From Pedobacter sp. UBA1654 (GTDB lineage: Bacteria; Bacteroidota; Bacteroidia; Sphingobacteriales; Sphingobacteriaceae), in NCBI GenBank assembly GCA_002320935.1, contig DCLG01000069.1, forward strand, positions 31,643-40,579: a stretch of 8,937 nucleotides of DNA, in the 5' to 3' direction. The notes under the pieces are model-generated. The model had not been told where the DNA came from, made no database searches, and worked only from the letters and a program-made list of their open reading frames with translations. The position numbers were made by a program, and so were the translations under genes. Numbering within the stretch: the stretch's first letter is position 1; each line of letters begins with the position of its first letter. This document shows positions 6,316 through 8,937 of this stretch, in pieces.

Positions 6316-6423
6316 ATAGTTTTGTATATATTAATGCTTAACATGAATTATTGTTTTTGGCGCTTAGCAGGGCTTTGCCATAAACAGTGGAATTACAAGC
6401 TTCGGAAAACAAAAACGCCGGTT

Positions 6424-6453
6424 CTTGCTTTTGTATAAGATCCTGTAAAATTG
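6424..6453 (+). promoter_or_regulatory. Candidate promoter for the DUF6496-hydrolase operon
   Basis: TAAAATTG (6446-6453) matches the -7 consensus TAnnTTTG except at one position. CTTG (6424-6427) lies 18 bases upstream as the -33 element. The predicted start is near 6460, leaving a short leader of about 20 bases ending in TAAGTTTTAAGTT just before the ATG at 6481. It lies in the divergent gap between the minus-strand membrane protein gene and this operon. Confidence 0.4.
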
Positions 6454-6480
6454 CAGGTTAGTTCATATAAGTTTTAAGTT

Positions 6481-6654
6481 ATGGCAAAATATTCAAAGAA
6501 AGCAGGAGAGAAAGTTGAAGAAGTCATGCATGAGATGAAGGAAGGTAAGCTGAAGACTGGCACAGGAAAAAAAGTGACCTCGCAGAAACAGGCTGTGGCG
6601 ATCGGTCTTTCTGAAGCGAAAAAGGAAGGTGCAAAAGTGCCAAAGAAAAAATAG
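6481..6654 (+). CDS. DUF6496 small basic protein
   Basis: This 57-residue protein is rich in Lys and Glu (MAKYSKKAGEKVEEVMHEMK at the start, VTSQKQAVAIGLSEAKKEGA in the second half, VPKKK at the end). The invariant layout of the DUF6496 family is plainly visible: a KYSKKA start, an MHEMKEG helix, a GKKVTSQKQAVAIGLSEA block and a basic tail. It is full length for that family. The family's role is unknown to me. The strong basic charge would allow nucleic-acid contact, but that is inference. A candidate promoter stands just upstream, and the hydrolase gene begins 19 bases after the stop, so the two are probably one transcript. It is easily missed because it is under 60 codons. Confidence 0.93.
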   Translation: MAKYSKKAGEKVEEVMHEMKEGKLKTGTGKKVTSQKQAVAIGLSEAKKEGAKVPKKK

Positions 6655-6673
6655 AACGTTTAAAAACAGATTA

Positions 6674-7633
6674 ATGGAAGACTTGCGAATAGCGACCGCT
6701 CAGTTTGAAAATAGGAGCGGTGATAAGGCTTATAACTTAGAGCGGATCAAAGAACTGACAGCACTGGCGAAAGCACAAGGTGCCAAGGTTGTAACTTTTC
6801 ATGAATGTTCCATTACCGGATATTCCTTCGCCAGAAATCTTTCCAAATCGGAGCTACTTAATATCGCTGAGTTTATTCCAGATGGCGAAACCGTTCGGAA
6901 GTTAACTGAAATTGCCAGGGACCAGCAGATGGTCATTCTTGCTGGACTATTCGAGAAGGATGAGCGCGACCGAATCTTTAAGGCTTATGTTTGTGTAGGG
7001 GAAAATGGACTAATTGCCAAATATCGAAAGCTGCATCCTTTTATCAACCCACATATAACACCTGGAAACGAGTATGTTGTTTTTGATCTCTTTGGTTGGA
7101 AATGTGGCATCCTGATTTGTTATGACAACAACATCATTGAAAATGTAAGGGCAACAACCTTTCTTGGAGCAGACATCATCTTTATGCCTCATGTGACGAT
7201 GTGTACGCCTTCTACAAGGCCGGGTGCTGGATTTGTGGATCCGTCACTCTGGTACAATAGAGCAAAGGATCCCACATCGCTGCGATTGGAGTTCGATGGT
7301 CTGAAAGGCCGCGCATGGTTGATGAAGTGGCTGCCTGCCCGTGCTTATGATAATGGTATTTATGCGATATTCTCCAATCCGATCGGGATGGATGATGATC
7401 AGCTTAAAAACGGCTGCTCAATGATCCTGGATCCTTTCGGAGACATTCTTTCGGAGTGCAGAAGTTTGGGAGACGAGGTCGTAACAGCATTGATCACAAA
7501 GGAAAAGGTTCAGAAGGCTGGTGGATATAGATATAAAAAGGCACGCAGGCCTGAATTATATGCTGATATCCTTGGTGCTGCACATCAGGCTGAGCAAAAA
7601 GTTGTATGGCTGCAGCCAAATTCAGGAGTTTAG
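6674..7633 (+). CDS. Nitrilase-superfamily carbon-nitrogen hydrolase
   Basis: This 319-residue cytoplasmic amidohydrolase has the complete nitrilase-superfamily triad: Glu44 (TFHECSITGY), Lys119 (AKYRKLHPF) and Cys149 (GILICYDNN). It should hydrolyse an amide, carbamoyl or nitrile C-N bond through a thioester intermediate. After the catalytic cysteine it carries a longer segment (about 175-215, with GFVDPSLWYNRAKDP) before the conserved LPARAYDNGIYAIFSNPIG (220-238) and the SMILDPFGDIL strand (249-259). That insertion marks a subfamily distinct from plain N-carbamoylputrescine amidase. The start at 6674 is chosen because the typical opening MEDLRIATAQF begins there. An in-frame ATG at 6629 would overlap the DUF6496 gene by 26 bases and add 15 basic, unconserved residues. 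The gene is probably translated from the DUF6496 transcript and ends in a convergent gap with the HTH gene. Family membership is sure; the substrate is unknown. Confidence 0.93.
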   Translation: MEDLRIATAQFENRSGDKAYNLERIKELTALAKAQGAKVVTFHECSITGYSFARNLSKSELLNIAEFIPDGETVRKLTEIARDQQMVILAGLFEKDERDRIFKAYVCVGENGLIAKYRKLHPFINPHITPGNEYVVFDLFGWKCGILICYDNNIIENVRATTFLGADIIFMPHVTMCTPSTRPGAGFVDPSLWYNRAKDPTSLRLEFDGLKGRAWLMKWLPARAYDNGIYAIFSNPIGMDDDQLKNGCSMILDPFGDILSECRSLGDEVVTALITKEKVQKAGGYRYKKARRPELYADILGAAHQAEQKVVWLQPNSGV

Positions 7634-7736
7634 CTAGATTCGCATTCTGGCATTAACATCGGACGGTTTAGCCTTGATAATATTTCAGCCATGCCAGCCG
7701 CGATGCAGCTGCAACTCGTTGGAAGTACAAGTACTA

Positions 7737-7756
7737 TTCTACCTTGACAGGTAGAA
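7737..7756. repeat. Hairpin across the 3' end of the HTH gene
   Basis: TTCTACCT (7737-7744) and AGGTAGAA (7749-7756) are perfectly complementary around the loop TGAC. The hairpin includes the stop codon and last codons of the minus-strand HTH gene and lies about 100 bases after the convergent hydrolase gene. No T-run of terminator length follows on either strand, so termination is only possible, not shown. Just beside it, AGTAC-AA-GTACT (7725-7736 region) and the perfect palindrome TGCAGCTGCA (about 7704-7713) add further dyad symmetry to this 105-base gap. Confidence 0.45.
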
Positions 7757-8200
7757 ATAGAACATCGCTTTTACGAGTTGACTCATTGATCGTTTACCTG
7801 ATACCCAATCCGAAATACTTTCCCGGTCAATTCCGGTGTCAAAAGCAATCTGTTTGATCCTAACACCTTTTTCTTTCATCTTTCTCTCAAGCCATAACGG
7901 ATTAACCACCGAAGTCGGCGTCACACCATAGGTGCTAGGCTCAATCTCAAGTTCGAACTCTGACAGCCATTTGTCAAATACTTCGTGTGTTCTTTTAATA
8001 AGAGTCGCTTCAGTCGCATATTTTTTAGAACGTGTTTCAAGTTGACTTGTCTCAATACTCAATTTATTGCCAGCTACTTCTTTGATGTCAAATGTTATAT
8101 TCGACTGATTTTTATGGATGTCAGCCGTTTTTTCTAAAGCCTCTAACTGCTCTGCGTTTAGTAGACTACTTAGTTTTTCAATCCCGGATATTATCTGCAT
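7739..8200 (-). CDS. Protein with a C-terminal XRE-like helix-turn-helix
   Basis: A 153-residue soluble protein. The C-terminal 50 residues (about 103-150) fit a lambda-repressor/XRE-like helix-turn-helix: WLERKMKEKGV as helix 1, RIKQIAFDTGI as helix 2, DRESISDWVSGKR as the recognition helix, then a closing hydrophobic helix LVKAMFYFYL. The N-terminal two thirds are charged and mixed helix/strand (KLSSLLNAEQLEALEKTA near the start) and match no domain I recognise; they may mediate dimerisation or bind a partner. A DNA-binding regulatory role is likely; the target is unknown. The start ATG follows an A-rich leader (AATCAATAAAAACC on its strand), typical of Bacteroidota. The gene stands alone, convergent with the hydrolase and divergent from the glycosylasparaginase. 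Regulation of that neighbour is possible but only inferred from position. Confidence 0.83.
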   Translation of the reverse strand: MQIISGIEKLSSLLNAEQLEALEKTADIHKNQSNITFDIKEVAGNKLSIETSQLETRSKKYATEATLIKRTHEVFDKWLSEFELEIEPSTYGVTPTSVVNPLWLERKMKEKGVRIKQIAFDTGIDRESISDWVSGKRSMSQLVKAMFYFYLSR

Positions 8201-8414
8201 CGATGGTTTTTATTGATTTTTAATTATAGTTATCATTATTGCAACACCTTATTTGAAAGCATTGTTTTCTAGTCTTTTTTGCTTACAACCATTTTTCTGT
8301 TATGTTCTACTTAAAACGGACAATTCAATCTAGCTCCATGTTGTTCTGCTGGAATTGGGTTTTATAAAAAATCTTTTCTTTAATTTGGAGCTTTTTAAGC
8401 TACATACCACAAAC
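8201..8414. promoter_or_regulatory. Divergent intergenic region between the HTH gene and the glycosylasparaginase gene
   Basis: These 214 A/T-rich bases should carry the promoters of both flanking genes. On the plus strand the best candidate is TTTG (8278-8281), 19 bases, then TATGTTCT (8301-8308, two mismatches to TAnnTTTG). That would give a long leader of about 100 bases. A second weak -7-like sequence, TTAATTTG, lies about 25-35 bases before the ATG and has no well-spaced -33 box. A small dyad AGCTT-TTT-AAGCT (about 8389-8401) sits just upstream of the start codon. On the minus strand I see no good match. There is no recognisable riboswitch. Confidence 0.3.
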
Positions 8415-8937
8415 ATGTTCAACCGCAGGAAATTTATTAAAACCTCTGCAGTATCCGCAGGGATGCTCGCTATGAATCAGGAAGCAATTGCAGGCATAAT
8501 ACCACAAGGACCATCATCAAAGGTGGCGCGACCAATTATCATCTCCACATGGGATTTTGGTGTCGCAGCAAATAAAGCTGGGTGGGCCGTGCTATCAAAA
8601 GGCGGTTCTGCACTGGACGCTGTAGAACAGGCAGGTTGGGTCCCAGAGGCAGATGTGAAAAATCAAACGGTGGGTTATGGTGGCTTACCGGACAGAGATG
8701 GTAATGTCACTTTGGATGCTTGTATTATGGATGAGCAGGGTAACTGTGGTGCCGTGCTTGCATTGGAGCATATCAAACACCCAATATCTGTAGCCCGGAA
8801 GGTGATGGAAAAAACACCTCACGTAATGCTCGCGGGGGATGGAGCCTTACAATTCGCCCTCGAAAACGGATTCGTAAAAGAGAATTTGCTTACACCTGAG
8901 AGTGAGAAAGCCTGGAAAGAGTGGCTGAAAACTGCGA
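8415..8937 (+). CDS. Glycosylasparaginase (N4-(beta-N-acetylglucosaminyl)-L-asparaginase), Tat-exported, 3' end cut off
   Basis: The first 174 codons of an Ntn-hydrolase that cleaves the GlcNAc-Asn bond when N-linked glycoproteins are degraded. The N terminus is a twin-arginine signal: NRRKFIK at 3-9, a modest hydrophobic core (TSAVSAGMLAM), then a probable cleavage region around residues 24-27. From residue 39 it follows the Elizabethkingia meningoseptica enzyme closely: PIIISTWDFG (40-49), VLSKGGSALDAVE (59-71), VGYGGLPDRDGNVTLDACIM (86-105), EHIKHPISVARKVMEKTPHV (118-137), MLAGDGALQFA (138-148) and ESEKAWKEWLKT (162-173). All of this belongs to the alpha subunit. The autocatalytic cleavage site and nucleophile threonine of the family (HDTIG) lie beyond the edge, so activity cannot be judged. 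The start at 8415 puts the twin arginines in place. Export to the periplasm is the expected outcome. The gene diverges from the HTH gene. Confidence 0.95.
   Translation, partial: MFNRRKFIKTSAVSAGMLAMNQEAIAGIIPQGPSSKVARPIIISTWDFGVAANKAGWAVLSKGGSALDAVEQAGWVPEADVKNQTVGYGGLPDRDGNVTLDACIMDEQGNCGAVLALEHIKHPISVARKVMEKTPHVMLAGDGALQFALENGFVKENLLTPESEKAWKEWLKTA

Noticed and set aside
6629..6673. Earlier in-frame start for the hydrolase
   Set aside because: It would overlap the DUF6496 gene and add 15 basic residues that are just that gene's tail read in another frame; the family-typical N terminus begins at 6674.
1..8937. CRISPR array, toxin-antitoxin pair, phage or defence island
   Set aside because: No regularly spaced direct repeats, no paired small toxin and antitoxin genes, and no nuclease, integrase or structural phage gene were seen on either strand.

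Overview
The window looks like a chromosomal segment of a Bacteroidota bacterium, most likely from the Sphingobacteriaceae (Pedobacter, Mucilaginibacter or Sphingobacterium type). Four things point there. The tRNA is preceded by a Bacteroidota-type promoter (TTTC, 19 bases, then TACTTTTG, against the consensus TTTG/TAnnTTTG). Start codons lack clear Shine-Dalgarno sequences and often follow A-rich leaders. There is a DUF6496 mini-protein and a multi-PAS sensor that ends in a kinase-like helix bundle, both common in this group. The last gene closely resembles the glycosylasparaginase of the flavobacterium Elizabethkingia meningoseptica. The genus is an inference.

Layout. Bases 2-1228 are the 3' part of an HtrA/Do-family periplasmic serine protease with two PDZ domains. 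About 530 bases without a convincing gene follow. They hold a nested inverted repeat (1259-1332), two short coding-like relics (1364-1480 and 1497-1647, the second apparently frameshifted at an A8 run), an A/T-rich stretch and a tRNA promoter. A tRNA-Pro(UGG) lies at 1759-1832, with a strong intrinsic terminator directly behind it. Next come two closely spaced genes that probably form an operon: a DUF6933-like protein (2031-2558) and a YcaQ/AlkX-family DNA glycosylase (2572-3768). A soluble five-PAS sensor protein with a DHp-like phosphoacceptor helix but no ATPase domain follows (3876-6110). It converges on, and overlaps by 11 bases, a small two-TM membrane protein on the minus strand (6100-6315).

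A divergent promoter region then precedes a 57-residue DUF6496 protein (6481-6654) and a nitrilase-superfamily amidohydrolase (6674-7633), probably co-transcribed. A minus-strand protein with a C-terminal XRE-like helix-turn-helix (7739-8200) converges on the hydrolase. The window ends in the first 174 codons of a Tat-exported glycosylasparaginase (8415 to the edge).

How the genes relate. This looks like ordinary core and near-core territory: envelope protein quality control, DNA crosslink repair, a sensory protein, a C-N hydrolase and glycoprotein turnover. I see no sign of a mobile island, phage, toxin-antitoxin cassette or CRISPR array, and no evidence that the genes form one new system. 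The items most worth checking are the DUF6933/YcaQ gene pair, the kinase-less PAS sensor, the T-arm-like terminator loop behind the tRNA, and the structured, possibly degenerate stretch at 1259-1647.
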